In this document: positions 39,825 to 51,375 of the stretch, piece after piece
Layout: each line of letters starts with the position of its first letter
Position numbering within the stretch: the first letter of the stretch is position 1
Source: Alloascoidea africana
Taxonomy: Eukaryota; Ascomycota; Alloascoideomycetes; Alloascoideales; Alloascoideaceae
Assembly (NCBI GenBank): GCA_030581615.1
Contig: JAKTTT010000001.1
Coordinates: 558,001-622,000, forward strand
Direction of reading: 5' to 3'
DNA: 64,000 nt
Program-made: the position numbers and the translations under genes
The notes under the pieces: generated by a model
Database searches by the model: none
Seen by the model: the letters and a program-made list of their open reading frames with translations, nothing else
Told to the model about the DNA's origin: nothing

Positions 39825-42089
39825 CTATACCAAGCAATAAAGTTTTTCCTCCCGGATTCTTTTTTGTAGTTGCTCCATGGCATCCACTGCGTAACTTTTT
39901 ACTTTTTCATCTTTGAAAAGTTCCCCAACTTGGACTTGCACGTTAAATGCGTCAATCATACCCTGGAAATCGTTCATCAATTTGAAATTGTCAATTGATA
40001 TTTCCAAATATTGTAAAATCCGCCGAAATTCATCCGAAGTAGCTGTTTTTGATTTCAATTGTTGAGTCATTGCCGCGCTTAATTTGTAAGTTACTTCAGC
40101 AATAAGCTGGCAATCGGATACTTGAAAAATTTGAGGAAGAACAGCCTCTAGGATGAGTATGACGTCTTGCGAAGAGTTTAGTTTTAAAAGAATGGAACAG
40201 AGTGTAGATATTCCCAATAATGCTAATGGGAAAAGCGATGACTTGAATGCTAGTAAAATACATCGAATAGTGAGTGAGAACGCTTTCGCAGGGGTAGAAC
40301 TCTCGGTCATAATTGAAGCATAGAGAAGGGAAAACTTGACCTTGTACATAACATCGTGGTTATCTTTCTCAATCAAATCGATTTCTTGAGAAATCTGTTT
40401 CAGAGCTTCTGGGATGCTTTTTTCCTTGGCCAAAAGCAGACAATGAAGATATTTTCGCTCAAACTCCATATCAGGAGTAACATCATCTATTTTAATCTGC
40501 TTGTTCAGTAAGCTTCTAGCAAAAACGAACCGGTTCCGAAGGATTGACTGTTGTATCAATAGGCTGTTTCGTCGCGCCTCCCATATTTTGAGAGTCTCAC
40601 TGCTTTCAAGCGATATTTCTCTAAGATTATCATATATCGAAAATGCTTCTTCTGTTTTCCCTTGTGTATAATAAATATTGGCTTTCCTAATACGGCATTC
40701 AACGAGATCAATGCCTCGAGCATTTTCACCCAGTTGATCAAGGTACACATCAAGATAGACATTGCTCAACACAGGGTTCCCCATCCGAGACCACAGAGAA
40801 GACTGTATTTGTGCTTGGTACGAAAAGCTCACTATATCGTTATTAGATATAGATATAAAAGAGGCACGAGCTATCTCTTCCAGTATTTGCCACAGCGGCC
40901 CACTTCTTTCCATCAGATTTAGTGCATCGTATTGGTAGGCCATGGCGTGTAAACTTGGGGTAGATTCCATGTTCTTCACTTTGAAAAAGTTTAAAAGTTG
41001 GTCATCAGAAGCTGCTAAATGATCTCTAAACTCTCGATGATGTTTTAGAATCCCGTATAACCACACTAATGAATGGTTCAGAAAATTTGTATCCTTGATC
41101 TCTCTTGCTACTGCGATTGCCTCCTCAGCTGCTTTCAGAGCTTCGGAAATCGCACCGAATCTAATGTGCATTATTGCTAAGCTGAACAAAGCCATGTGGT
41201 AAAGCGTTTCATTGTGGCTTCCCATCATGTAATCAAAATACCTATGTAGCCCTTCAAGGTATGCCTCATAGTCACCAGTAAGACTAGACTCCAGATACTT
41301 CAAACAATCAAACGCTGGCATTGGGTTTGGGTCTGCATCTGTAATTTTTTCCAGTATTTCTTGTACTTCAGGGGAAGCGGGCTTTGGAGATTTCCCAAAT
41401 AGATCAATCTGTTGGTTAATCAGAAGATCCAAATCAAAACGTGGTGCCAACACAAGCTTTGATTGTCTTCCAATGAACTGTTTAATATTCGTATGTGTCA
41501 TCAAATGTAATAGATCAGGGTCTCTCTTTTCCTGAATATCTCTATTGCTAACCAAGGAGCTTGGGATGGTGCCTCCCAGTTCAAACCAACGAGAACGAGT
41601 AGGAGCGCGGTAATCAACAAACGCGTCCCATAGTTGTACAAGCTTCTCGAATGCCAGAAATTCAAAAGAGAGAGAGCAATTAGATATAAATTTCCCAAAG
41701 ACACTCGTTGGAGACAAAGCTTTGGTGACTTTTTTATTTAGTTCACCTTTTGAAGCGACTGCTTTCTTCGCAAGCAGATCATCAACGTTTGATATAAGCG
41801 TGTGAAGAGAATCGAGACACCACAATTCCCAAAGAGATTTCAGTAAACTAAATGATATTTGAGCACTCTCACTGTCGCAGGCCTGTGATATCAAGTCCAG
41901 AACATCTAGTATTTTCATTTGTATATGCTCAGGGCCAGGCTTGTCGATGAAACGCATCAATTTGGACATTAGCTTGATGCCATTTCGCCCTGGTATATTT
42001 CCTTCACAGTATAGCTTTACAAGAATCACCAAAACCAACTTAAAAGGTGACAGGAACTCTGTCACTTCCACCTTGGATGCCGGGTCCAT
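39825..42089 (-). CDS. APC5: Anaphase-promoting complex subunit Apc5
   Basis: A TPR scaffold subunit of the APC/C ubiquitin ligase. From the ATG at 42089 the protein has 754 residues and starts MDPASKVEVTEFLSPFKLVLVI, matching the FLTPFKxxV start of yeast Apc5. TPR-like helices with the Apc5 signature HNETLYHMALFSLAIMHIRF, then GAISEALKAAEEAI, lie near residue 290. The frame stays open upstream to 42164, where CTCACAG with TGCTAAC about 30 bases earlier looks like a real splice acceptor. The gene therefore probably has a 5' leader intron or a short extra N-terminal exon; I found no upstream ATG that joins convincingly. It is divergent from PIS1. Confidence 0.88.
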   Translation of the reverse strand: MDPASKVEVTEFLSPFKLVLVILVKLYCEGNIPGRNGIKLMSKLMRFIDKPGPEHIQMKILDVLDLISQACDSESAQISFSLLKSLWELWCLDSLHTLISNVDDLLAKKAVASKGELNKKVTKALSPTSVFGKFISNCSLSFEFLAFEKLVQLWDAFVDYRAPTRSRWFELGGTIPSSLVSNRDIQEKRDPDLLHLMTHTNIKQFIGRQSKLVLAPRFDLDLLINQQIDLFGKSPKPASPEVQEILEKITDADPNPMPAFDCLKYLESSLTGDYEAYLEGLHRYFDYMMGSHNETLYHMALFSLAIMHIRFGAISEALKAAEEAIAVAREIKDTNFLNHSLVWLYGILKHHREFRDHLAASDDQLLNFFKVKNMESTPSLHAMAYQYDALNLMERSGPLWQILEEIARASFISISNNDIVSFSYQAQIQSSLWSRMGNPVLSNVYLDVYLDQLGENARGIDLVECRIRKANIYYTQGKTEEAFSIYDNLREISLESSETLKIWEARRNSLLIQQSILRNRFVFARSLLNKQIKIDDVTPDMEFERKYLHCLLLAKEKSIPEALKQISQEIDLIEKDNHDVMYKVKFSLLYASIMTESSTPAKAFSLTIRCILLAFKSSLFPLALLGISTLCSILLKLNSSQDVILILEAVLPQIFQVSDCQLIAEVTYKLSAAMTQQLKSKTATSDEFRRILQYLEISIDNFKLMNDFQGMIDAFNVQVQVGELFKDEKVKSYAVDAMEQLQKRIREEKLYCLV

Positions 42090-42472
42090 GGGCGCGATTG
42101 TGTGTATTGATCCTGAGCTTTTGATGTTAGGTGGTGAGCCAGAGTGGAAAAGAGCCTCCGCCAACTGTGAGCAAAGGGAAGAGAAATATGGTTAGCAGCA
42201 GCGTGAAGAATACGATTCTCGAGGCTACATCCTGAAGCCCTAAAATTCACTCTGAATGAGCTTTTGAGTAACTTTTGCCGTTGACGAATCCTTTCAGATC
42301 GTTCTTTCTTTCAGTTTTCGTATTGGCTTGACAATGACAGGAAGCTACTGTAATGCTCTGATATACCTGTGGTGGTAATTTTCAAACTTCCAAGTGAAAA
42401 ACCTGGAGAACTTCAATATTACTCTTCCTCTGTTGGTTTGTTTCCTTGTTCCAGGATATCTCGCTGAGCGTA
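42090..42472. other. Divergent promoter, APC5 and PIS1
   Basis: Contains the candidate minus-strand splice acceptor and branch site of APC5 (about 42165-42200). Nothing else was recognised. Confidence 0.55.
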
Positions 42473-43257
42473 ATGACAAAGAAAGCAGCTCCGATTTCAA
42501 CGACGACTGTGTTTCTGTATATACCGAACCTGATCGGATATTCCAGAGTGCTCCTCGCTCTCTGTTCGCTCTTTTACATGCAATGGCATCCAAAATATTG
42601 CACGGTTCTCTACTGCCTTTCATGTATTCTGGATGCTTTGGATGGAGCTGCTGCGAGGAAATATGACCAATCGTCACAGTTTGGTGCTATTCTCGACATG
42701 GTAACGGATAGATGTACCACCAGCTCTCTGATCTGCTACCTATGTGTGGCCTATCCGAAATACGCGATCTTTTTTCAAGTTTTGATCTCTCTAGGTGAGT
42801 CTATTTACCGTTAACTTCTCGGTATACGTGATCTCGGCTATCATCACAACACAGAGGGCTAACAGTCACAGATCTCGCCTCACACTACATGCACATGTAT
42901 GCCATGATGGCCACTGGTCGCTCTCATAAAAAGGTGAATGAGAAAGAGAATTGGATTTTACACCTTTATTATACCAATAAAGCGGTTTTGTTCACATTCT
43001 GTGCCTTCAACGAAATCTTCTTTGTGGCCTTATACCTGTACTCGTTTCCCTTGAAGACACCACCTAACCTAGGCTACATTGGGGAGATCCCTCTCTCTGT
43101 TCCGACACTTCTTGTATTGATTACATTCCCACTGTGGTTTGGTAAGCAGCTCATCAATGTCATACAAATGTATCGTGCAGCCATAATTCTTGCTGAAAGC
43201 GATGTAGAAGCGAAAAATGCGGAGCTCAAACGACAGGAAGCAAACAAAACAAAGTAG
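42473..43257 (+). CDS. PIS1: Phosphatidylinositol synthase (CDP-alcohol phosphatidyltransferase)
   Basis: Condenses CDP-diacylglycerol and inositol in the ER to make phosphatidylinositol; essential in yeast. Exons 42473-42794 and 42872-43257 give 235 residues. The 77-base intron has donor GTGAGT, branch GGCTAAC and acceptor CACAG. The catalytic CDP-OH-P motif is complete: D57-G58-x2-A61-R62-x8-G71-x3-D75-x3-D79 within LDALDGAAARKYDQSSQFGA. Membrane helices flank it, and TNKAVLFTFCAFNEIFFVAL and PPNLGYIGEIPLSVPTLLVL follow. The C-terminus is charged. The frame is open upstream of 42473 but begins at TTG; the ATG at 42473 (MTKKAAPIS) is chosen. Confidence 0.96.
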
Positions 43258-43748
43258 GATCACGAGCCCTAAACAAGACTTTTTAAATAAAAGCGGAAAA
43301 AGATAATGGCCCAGGAATGTAGCTTGCGAATATACTTGGATCATCGGTTTATATGCTTTGAAAACTACTGGAGAGTCCAAGTTGTGAATAATTACTCAGA
43401 TGTGCTGTAATAACCCTAATAATAATACACAAACCATCTAGAAAGCGATTTGATTCTAGAAACTCTTGTACAAATTAGCTTAGATATCACAGAAGGAAGA
43501 CGATGTTGTGGTTCTTTAGAAAAATTGAAAAACGCTCAGAAGCAAAAAGCTTCTGGGCTCTGAAGAGTACACATCGTTGAAGAGCAAAAAGGTGATTGAG
43601 ATAATGAGTGCCTTGTAATACTGACACAACAAACCAAAAGATCAGAAATATTCTATAATAGTGGCTTGACACTTCTTATCATTCTATCGATGGAAAGAGC
43701 TAGTCCTTAATGATCCAAAACACTTGCAAAATTCTAATAAACCATCGC
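43258..43748. other. Convergent spacer, PIS1 and PRP31
   Basis: 491 bases of AT-rich sequence. CAGAAGCAAAAAGCTTCTG near 43538-43556 forms a short inverted repeat. No gene was seen. Confidence 0.55.
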
Positions 43749-45371
43749 CTATTTTGATCTTTTGGATGAAGGAAGAGAAAAATCATGCTTCCGTTTTAAA
43801 GTTGGGGGAAGCATTGAATTTTTGTTACCATTACTTGTACCGCCGCCGTTTCCAAGTTCCTTTTCGCCTGGAAGTTTCTTTTTCTTAGCTATTTGTGTAA
43901 AAGTGCCGCTTTGGAACCATTTATCGTTTAATCTCTTCAGTCGGTCAGAATCGTTTAGACTTGGATTAATCAGCTCAATTCCTTGGTTTTGAGAAAGAGA
44001 AAGCGTGCTTGTTAATCCGCTTGTCCCTATTCCTGAGGATTTAGGAGTAATGGTGCTGGACAAACCAGACAGCCTTTGTTGCATGCCCTTGGAAAGCTTT
44101 GGCTTTGCTCTATTGCTTTGCTTGAGCCGAATGGCTCCAGCCGATCCACTTGAATTTATCATTCCTAAGCCAACTTCCTCATCATAAACATCTACTGTCG
44201 ACTCTGGTACACCAAAAGCCATCCTGTTCTGGGCCTTTGCGAGCTCAGACATTTGATATTGTTCTTTCATTTTTCGTATTCTCTTCCCACCTCGCTTTTT
44301 TGATTTTTTCTCGTCGGGTACTGGCAAAGCTTTGGGACCTCGGTTTTCAGGTGGCTCTGCAAGTTTTTCCAGCGCTTTGTAAATCTTGGCCTTCAGTTCA
44401 CGACCACCTTTCCCATCTTTGCTTGCTTTAACAAAATCCATTCGTGCGGCTTGTACCAATTTTGCAGAAACAATCCTCACTGCTTGACGACGAAGATCGC
44501 TTGGAACGCTTTGGATCAACTCAGAATTGTACAAGTACCCTCTTTGCCGAATACCCATATTACTGAACCCCGTTCCTACCGTTTGCCGTGATCCGAATCC
44601 GCCAATATTACATGCTGGAGTTTTTGATAAAGAAGCTAATCCTCCGGTAATACCAACCAATTGGGCAGCTGTGTGAGGGCCGATCACTTCTGCCAGATTT
44701 GGTGCAATTATCGACAGTTTCGAAGAAACATATTTTGTGATGATGGATTTGGCTTCATTTAATTCAATAAGCATGTCGCATCCTTTTAGTACAAACTGCA
44801 ATTCTTTGTTTGACAGTTCTTGCCCAACTGACTGATATGCTGACATTGATATGACCATGTAGGTAGCCCCAGGCAAAAAGTCTTTCAACTCTTTACTCTT
44901 CGCAATCTCAAACACGTTGTTTCCTATTATCTTCACAGTTTTGGCATAATCAACAGGGTTGGTCACAAGCGAATCCAGTTCTGGGAACCGTAGGGAATAC
45001 TTGGATTTGATAAACTGATACACAACAATGATTTCATTGTCAATCTCCACAATATAGTTGTTGGCCTCTATTAGAAGTTCATACTCTGGGTGCTGCGTTG
45101 CATCGTATTCATCCTGTGATATTGAATCCTGTGATTTGTTACCCTGATACTCTTTAATTTTAGCCAAAAGAGGATTCAGCTTACCTATCAGAGAACAAAC
45201 GGAGGCTATCTCTTTGCTGTTGTGAATGTCATCATTCTGCGTTTCCTCGTCAGATTCGTTCGAAGTAACCAGAGTAGTAGGAGAATCGTTATCGTCCGAT
45301 TCTTTATTTGTAGTAATCTCAGGTTCTGAGTCAGAACCAAGATCATTCATTAATTCATTTGCTAAAGACAT
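43749..45371 (-). CDS. PRP31: U4/U6 snRNP protein Prp31 (NOP domain)
   Basis: Binds U4 snRNA with Snu13 and bridges the U4/U6-U5 tri-snRNP. 540 residues, no intron. An acidic N-terminus (residues 10-50) is followed by the NOSIC/NOP region: IIAPNLAEVIGPHTAAQLVG, then ACNIGGFGSRQTVGTGFSN, RQRGYLYNSELIQSVPSDLR and KLVQAARMD. These match Prp31 and distinguish it from Nop56/Nop58. The C-terminal part has KKSKKRGGKRIRKMKEQYQM and a Prp31-specific tail. The length is typical for fungi. It is tandem with VPH1, 221 bases apart. Confidence 0.96.
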   Translation of the reverse strand: MSLANELMNDLGSDSEPEITTNKESDDNDSPTTLVTSNESDEETQNDDIHNSKEIASVCSLIGKLNPLLAKIKEYQGNKSQDSISQDEYDATQHPEYELLIEANNYIVEIDNEIIVVYQFIKSKYSLRFPELDSLVTNPVDYAKTVKIIGNNVFEIAKSKELKDFLPGATYMVISMSAYQSVGQELSNKELQFVLKGCDMLIELNEAKSIITKYVSSKLSIIAPNLAEVIGPHTAAQLVGITGGLASLSKTPACNIGGFGSRQTVGTGFSNMGIRQRGYLYNSELIQSVPSDLRRQAVRIVSAKLVQAARMDFVKASKDGKGGRELKAKIYKALEKLAEPPENRGPKALPVPDEKKSKKRGGKRIRKMKEQYQMSELAKAQNRMAFGVPESTVDVYDEEVGLGMINSSGSAGAIRLKQSNRAKPKLSKGMQQRLSGLSSTITPKSSGIGTSGLTSTLSLSQNQGIELINPSLNDSDRLKRLNDKWFQSGTFTQIAKKKKLPGEKELGNGGGTSNGNKNSMLPPTLKRKHDFSLPSSKRSK

Positions 45372-45592
45372 ACTTCAGGTATCTCAGAGTGACTTTCAGT
45401 GATAGGCAAAGGAGATGAGTGAAGTTGAAAAGCCATGGTGGTAGGGTAACACATTACCTGTAAACTTACAGAAACTCGACCCAATTGATACAGAAAACGG
45501 TCAAAAGTCTAGAAGATTTACTAACTTAAATGCCTAAATTTATATCTTAAAACTATGTAGTTTGAGATGTTGAACCAGTTTTATGCGCTTGC

Positions 45593-48176
45593 TTATGTGG
45601 CAACTGGTTCATCATCGTTCAAAGCTTGTGCAAATGAAAATGGTAAGTAGGGTTTGCCCTCACCTTCGAAAAACTTGGACATTGACTCAACCCAGTGTAA
45701 ACGAAGAGAATGCAACATGGCGGAAGTGCCCTCCATAACAACTAGAATGACGACGGTTAAAACAAACCACATTCCAAACAATAGAACGGTCATTATAATG
45801 CCAACAACACCAGTTGCTCCAAAGGCATTCTGAATTGTCATTGTCCATAGAACCGTAGACAATTGGGCATGGGCAAGAGAGAGAGCCCATAGACGAAGAT
45901 AAGAAGCTGTATGCGAAACGCAGTTCAAGCAGAATTCGATAGTATGAATGACCTGGTGAATCATAATATCTCCAAACTCTTGGCTATGTCCTTCCTCTTC
46001 GTCGTCAGCATCATCAGTTTCCTCTTCCTCCCCATTTCCATTTGCATCTGCTTCGTTGGCGGAAAGTTCAGTGAGTTGCTCATATTGATGCTCCTTTGCC
46101 TTGTTAATTTGACGTCGAAGATATAGAGGCTTTAGAAGAAGCAGCCATGGGACACAAATTAGAGCCAGTAAGAGCAAGAACACTTGAACCCCAGATTGAT
46201 GAGGATACAACTCCTCCGCAACCGTGCCAGGTGACAAAAACATGGAGATTAACATATTGAGCAGTCCAGGAGCTGGCTTCCCGATAGCAATCCAATCAAC
46301 GCACCACTTGTAGACAATTGAAAGTGAAAGATAGCCAAAAATTCCTTGCATGAACAACAAGCCAGGGATGAAATTTCCTACAATGTCAATAGGCGATTTG
46401 AAGTGGAGATAATTGACCAAAGAAAACATATAACTGTATGACATGTGAATGTATCCCATCAAGATTGAGAGCTTCATTTTATAAGAGTTTGAGAAGATCA
46501 AAGCATTTTCGGTTCCATGCCACGCTGGATCCAAGCCAAAGGAATAGGTTCCAGTCTTGTGCGCAAAAATGGTTTCACCCACTTCCCAGTGTTCTGGCCA
46601 GGCCCAGCCAGAACTGAATAGGGTCATAGTCTTTGAGAAAATATCGTTATACAAGAAGCCGGTGTACATAGAGAAGGTACCCATAAGTAAAAGAATGTAA
46701 CGACCAGAATATGCCATGTCGAAAATCTCGTCTCGGTTTTTCATGGCACCTATTTTTTTCTCATTAAGTACTAGCGCCAATGCTGCCAAAAACATGATGA
46801 AGCCGTGGCCCAGATCGCCAAACATAATTGCAAACATAAACGGGAATGTAACAATTGTTGGAAGACCAGGGTTGACTTCACGGTAGGTACAGATGCCATA
46901 GGCATCGCAGATATTCTGGAAGGCATCGGTAAACTTGTTGGTACGATGGAAAGTAGGAGGTGTGCGATTTGTGCTCAAAACATTCACAATCGAAGGAATT
47001 TCAGAGCCGGCTCGTTCAGTCACATCCCGAAGGGTGTTCTTCACAAGACCAATGTCATCTTGAGGGACCCACCCCTCAGCAATAAGACACTTTCTTTGCG
47101 CATCATAGTTAAACAAGTTGAGGGCACTATAAATCGCTTTCTCTTTCTTTATAGTGACGGACCAATTGGTCAGCTTTTCAGAAATTAAAGCGAGTTCCGT
47201 TGTCAGTGTTGAGCTTGTATTGCTCAAGACTGAATTGACATCGTCCAATTTTGCATTCACATTGTAAAGTTCTTCTTTTCGAAGCTCTTCATCATTATCA
47301 ACGTCATACAAGCCGCCATCAAGAGCCTCTGCAATACGCTTAATTCTTGCAAGAATCTCTGAGCCATGGGAGAAAACGATGAAAACGTTCTTGTTGATTG
47401 GCTTCTTTGTTTTGGGGTCATAAACGGGGACAGAAATTTCCGATTGGTAGAGATATAGATTACCTCGGAGAGCTCTCCACAAGATCTTCTCCAATGATTC
47501 GATTTTTTCGCGAGCTATTACGCCGGAAACAAATTTGACATTGCTGATAGCTGGGCCGGCGAAATTGCCGTTTGTCCCTCCATTACGGTGGCCATTTGAG
47601 CCGCCGTGCCCATTTTCGAGGTTATCTTCAAGAAGTAAAGGAGCAGAATCTTCAAAAGAAGCTCGGGCTAAACCAGGATCTCTGCTGGCACGATTAAAAA
47701 ACTCATCAGTGGCTTTTAGAACATGTCGAAACTCCAAAAGTTCCATTTGCCGTTTTTGCAATTCTTCCGAGCTTTCTAGCAGCTGGTTGATACGCCCTTC
47801 CAAAAACTGAGCATTTTGTACCAAGTCATCAATGTCACCGGGTTTAGGAGCAGCAAGAATATCTTGATAAGGAGAAGGCTTCACCACCAACCCATGCTTG
47901 GAAATTTCAGAAGAAAAGAAACCTATAAAATGGTTAGAAAAAAGGAATAGCTTGTAAAATACAAATATAGTGATGCTTACGAAGTTGACGTTCAGTGTTA
48001 TCTAGTCGGCGAATCTCCTTCACAAAGCTTCGTTGAAACGCATTGACTTTGGCATTCAGATCACGGAATTGAACCAGACCGAGTTCTCCTAAAGAGGTAA
48101 CCACATCTCTTCCAATCTCCCGTGCAAAGTAGAATTGAACAAGAGACATTTCCGCAGAGCCTATAAACGTATCCAT
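45593..48176 (-). CDS. VPH1: V-ATPase subunit a (Vph1/Stv1), two exons
   Basis: The membrane subunit forming the proton half-channels of the vacuolar ATPase. Exons 47981-48176 and 45593-47922 give 841 residues. The 58-base intron has donor GTAAGC, branch TTCTAAC and acceptor TATAG. The spliced start includes [20 protein letters not shown] and [20 protein letters not shown], matching the yeast N-terminus. The cytosolic half contains coiled coils. The membrane half has [10 protein letters not shown] and [16 protein letters not shown], which carries the arginine essential for proton transport (about Arg742). The acidic loop [14 protein letters not shown] is at about 680. Saccharomyces has two paralogues (Vph1 and Stv1); this window shows one, and I use VPH1 by similarity. 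Confidence 0.97.
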
Positions 48177-48781
48177 CGACGTTAGCTAGGTCATTGTTAT
48201 CACAATCTCAAGCGGCTACCCAACGCCACAACATCATTCTTGATTGTCTCCTTAGAAAAATAATGTCCCATAAAATTAGAAACAACATACGGAAAATAGC
48301 TTCTTCATTTGGCATTGCAAGAAAATTAACTCAAAACGAACGGTTGAGAAGTGTTTGGCGTAGCAAGGAGTGGAGGAGAATAGGATGGCTGGATGGTTTG
48401 TTACCCGGAATGCAGTCAATTTGGTGTAACTGAACAGATAAGTTTGCCCAATATGGAAACGAACATTTTCTTATTAAACTGAAACTCTTGGGGTTGTATG
48501 TCTAGATAGATCGTGTTAAATACACAGACAGGTCCATAACATTGAACTAAAAGTGAAAAAACGAAAAATAAGGTATCTTTTGCTAAACAGGCTTGCTCTT
48601 TTTAATGAATCGCTGCATTAATTTTTTCTACTACTATGCTTTTAAAATACACATCTGCCTATTGTTCTACCTTTCTTACAAGATACTATATACATAATGG
48701 AACGTAAATCTGGAGAACAAGATTCCAGAGATAAGTTCATTAGATCATTTCGAGAACAAAGAATCATCCTTTGTTTTGCCT
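48177..48781. other. VPH1 promoter and SET gene 3' spacer
   Basis: A plus-strand frame at 48194-48433 is open for about 79 codons but starts at TTG, has no known domain and lies in the VPH1 promoter; not called. Nothing else was seen. Confidence 0.55.
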
Positions 48782-50107
48782 TTAAGTCGCAGCAGCAGGA
48801 ATTGGTACAACACTTGGAATCTTTGTGCTTACAGAAGTTTCTATAGGCTCAATTTTTGTGATTGGAACAGCTTTGATCTTCTCGGCCAGTTGATGAGTAC
48901 ATTTTGTACACTGGCATTTGAAAAACCATTCCGATTGCAACTTTTCCATTCTGTCCAAAACGTCCTCCCCAGTAAAAGAGCCATAGTTAATAAAAAGCTG
49001 CTCGCCAGCTTTGATGTCGCGATTCGTTGTAAAATTGAACATTCTTCCTTGTCTTATTTTGGTAACATTGGGGTTACACGAATGATTCAGGAAGGATGCC
49101 ATTGGATATAGACCAAACCCAAAGTATTCACCATTGGGGATAGGTAAAGAGGTCTTGTCATCCTTTTCCCATATTCCGAAGGCATTTGAAATGTGTGAAC
49201 CGATTATCTGCCGGTAAATATTGATATTTAGGTGAGGCAAGAGTGTTGGGGAAAGAACAAACCAAAGAAGTTTGTAGACATTGATATACGACTTTAATAA
49301 CGTGAGTGGATATCTTGAAAAGTAGTCGACCTCATTGCATTGAAGTACCGAAAGACAATGGAAATTTTGAAACGAAGAAGGTTCAAGACTTTGTTCAGGG
49401 CAGCATTTTGAGCTAGCGGGCAAAGTTGAGACTTTGTATGACTGGTAGAGGACCAAGATCACAAATCTTGCAATGTTTACCTCTTCGTCTTCTATCTGAC
49501 CTTGAAGAAAATTCCCAGCATTGTGTTTCCTTTTATTTATGTTAGTAGTTGAGGCCAAATCAGTTTCCCATTTTCGCACATTGTTCCAAGATTCCTCGAT
49601 AAACTTGCTTAGTGTCGCCTTGTCTGAAGTCTCAAAAGTGTAATCTAACTCGGAATCGTTATCATTCAAACAGTTGTTTTTGTTCTTGAGCTCCGAGAAA
49701 ACTATTTCCAATGTTTCTAACGTTAAGGTTAAAGAGCATTCTGGATCATTTGATATCCACGCAGTTCTACAAATTTCACTACAAAACCAAAGGCCAGCTC
49801 CATGTTGAAGTTTTTGTATCGGCCTAGGATTAATGCCGCGGGTTTTCGCGACTCGACTACTAAATCCACCAGTTCCCCAAGCTTGGTCTATCCGGTACTT
49901 TTGGCTTTTCCCATTGTTGTAGGTGAAGCAGTGGTGACAGACCTCTTTCTTGAAAGACTTTAAAATGGTGTATCCTAACGGCGGACAAGAAAGAACTTTT
50001 GTACCAGAAGGTAAATCTTGAGATGCTATGCAGCCTCTTCCGGAAAAAGCATTTTCCCTGATTATATAAAAAGGGTTTGAATTATATAACTGGCTATGTT
50101 CGCACAT
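48782..50107 (-). CDS. SET-domain protein, SMYD/Set6-like
   Basis: A probable lysine methyltransferase of 441 residues, no intron. The SET domain is split, as in the SMYD group. It starts at NPFYIIRENAFSGRGCIASQ, is interrupted by a zinc-finger-like segment (CHHCF at about 56-60, then WFCSEICRTAW at about 106) and a long insertion. The core NHSCNPNVTKI (about 347) and GEQLFINYGS follow. A post-SET cysteine cluster FKCQCTKC follows at about 400. The finger has only some of the MYND cysteines. The nearest Saccharomyces relatives are Set5 and Set6; I favour Set6 because of the length and gapped finger, but this is not certain. It is tandem with RRD2. Confidence 0.85.
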   Translation of the reverse strand: MCEHSQLYNSNPFYIIRENAFSGRGCIASQDLPSGTKVLSCPPLGYTILKSFKKEVCHHCFTYNNGKSQKYRIDQAWGTGGFSSRVAKTRGINPRPIQKLQHGAGLWFCSEICRTAWISNDPECSLTLTLETLEIVFSELKNKNNCLNDNDSELDYTFETSDKATLSKFIEESWNNVRKWETDLASTTNINKRKHNAGNFLQGQIEDEEVNIARFVILVLYQSYKVSTLPASSKCCPEQSLEPSSFQNFHCLSVLQCNEVDYFSRYPLTLLKSYINVYKLLWFVLSPTLLPHLNINIYRQIIGSHISNAFGIWEKDDKTSLPIPNGEYFGFGLYPMASFLNHSCNPNVTKIRQGRMFNFTTNRDIKAGEQLFINYGSFTGEDVLDRMEKLQSEWFFKCQCTKCTHQLAEKIKAVPITKIEPIETSVSTKIPSVVPIPAAAT

Positions 50108-51375
50108 TTCCTGAGCTATAAACGTTGCTATTTGAGACTTGTAAAACGTAAGTTGTCGAAAGGTTTTGTTGATGGAAAAGAAGAAAAACTTCGAGAAAGT
50201 TTTAGGTTCTCTTTATACCGGGCTGCCTCACAGACAATTTCCAAAACTCGCGTCTACGGTGCATAATCAGTGACACGTGCCTTACGAAAATAAAGAAAAG
50301 AACTGATTCTGACAGGATGGCTTGGGATGAAGAGCTAAACTGACACGAAAAGGGAGGACCAGATGACACAGGGTCCAAAGTACTGCAGAGAAACAAACAT
50401 TATGAATGAATAGTTATGGAGAGAGTGATCCTCTAGCGCTGAGACTAATGAGCACAATACCAGCACTAATTCAAGCCTAATCATCCACCGTTCAAACAAC
50501 TAGTGTGATATAGCCCAAACATCAGGCGAATTTCCTCTCCATTCAATCGCTGTTAAAATTACTTGGATTTAATAGAGAAATCCATCAAAAAGCTTCATTC
50601 CGTTGAGAACGCCCCTCTCGTGGAGCAAAAGGAGTGCGGGCATTAAAGCAGTAAGATACTCTGCGCTCTGTGATATATGAGAAGAACAGATTGCATCCTG
50701 CTGTAATTAAAACCGTTGGTTTGGAAAGAATCCGATAGGTCAGATGTAGGCATTCACTTGTTTCGTTTTGGAAATCATAAATAACTACAAACATTCCGGG
50801 AACAACTTTCGGTGGAAACCAAAGATTGTTTATATTTTAGCGCTTACTTTATCGGTTTGAAAATTTTCTGAGCTCATCGCAAGGAGAATGCATAAGTTTT
50901 TAGTTTCATGGACGTAAATGATTCCAAACAATAATAAACAATGTCTACTGAGGTTGTCTGATTCAAACAAAGACCTAGAAACGCTCAACTTTCATTTGCC
51001 ATTTACTTCCAGCGCAGACTATAAAATGAAGAGAGTGTCAAAAAGGATGAGAGTAGCTTCATGTGAATGTATGTAACCTATCAGAGTACATGTTTAAAGT
51101 GAGTCGGGTTAAAGATCAAATTTGGGTCTGAACTGTATCGTGCTCCCTCGTCCATGCTAAGAGTAATTGAGCCCGTTTTAGTTTTCAACTTTTTTCGGTC
51201 TGCTTCTTTATTGACGCCCTAATGTTTGAGTCCAGATGAGGACATGATTCATGCCAAACGGAGAATGAAAAATGAATGACTTGTTAAAGCAGATGTCATC
51301 AGCGAGCAATCACAAAAAATGGACTAATCTTCAACATAAAATAATAAGCCTGGTCAAAAGAGATAGACGCTATCC
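50108..51375. other. SET gene promoter and RRD2 3' spacer
   Basis: 1.27 kb without a gene. It contains a CACGTG near 50272. I read both strands for splice-joined frames and RNA genes and found none that stand up. Confidence 0.55.

Noticed and set aside
48194-48433. 79-codon plus-strand frame in the VPH1 promoter
   Set aside because: Starts at TTG, no domain, and the next ATG leaves only a short basic peptide.
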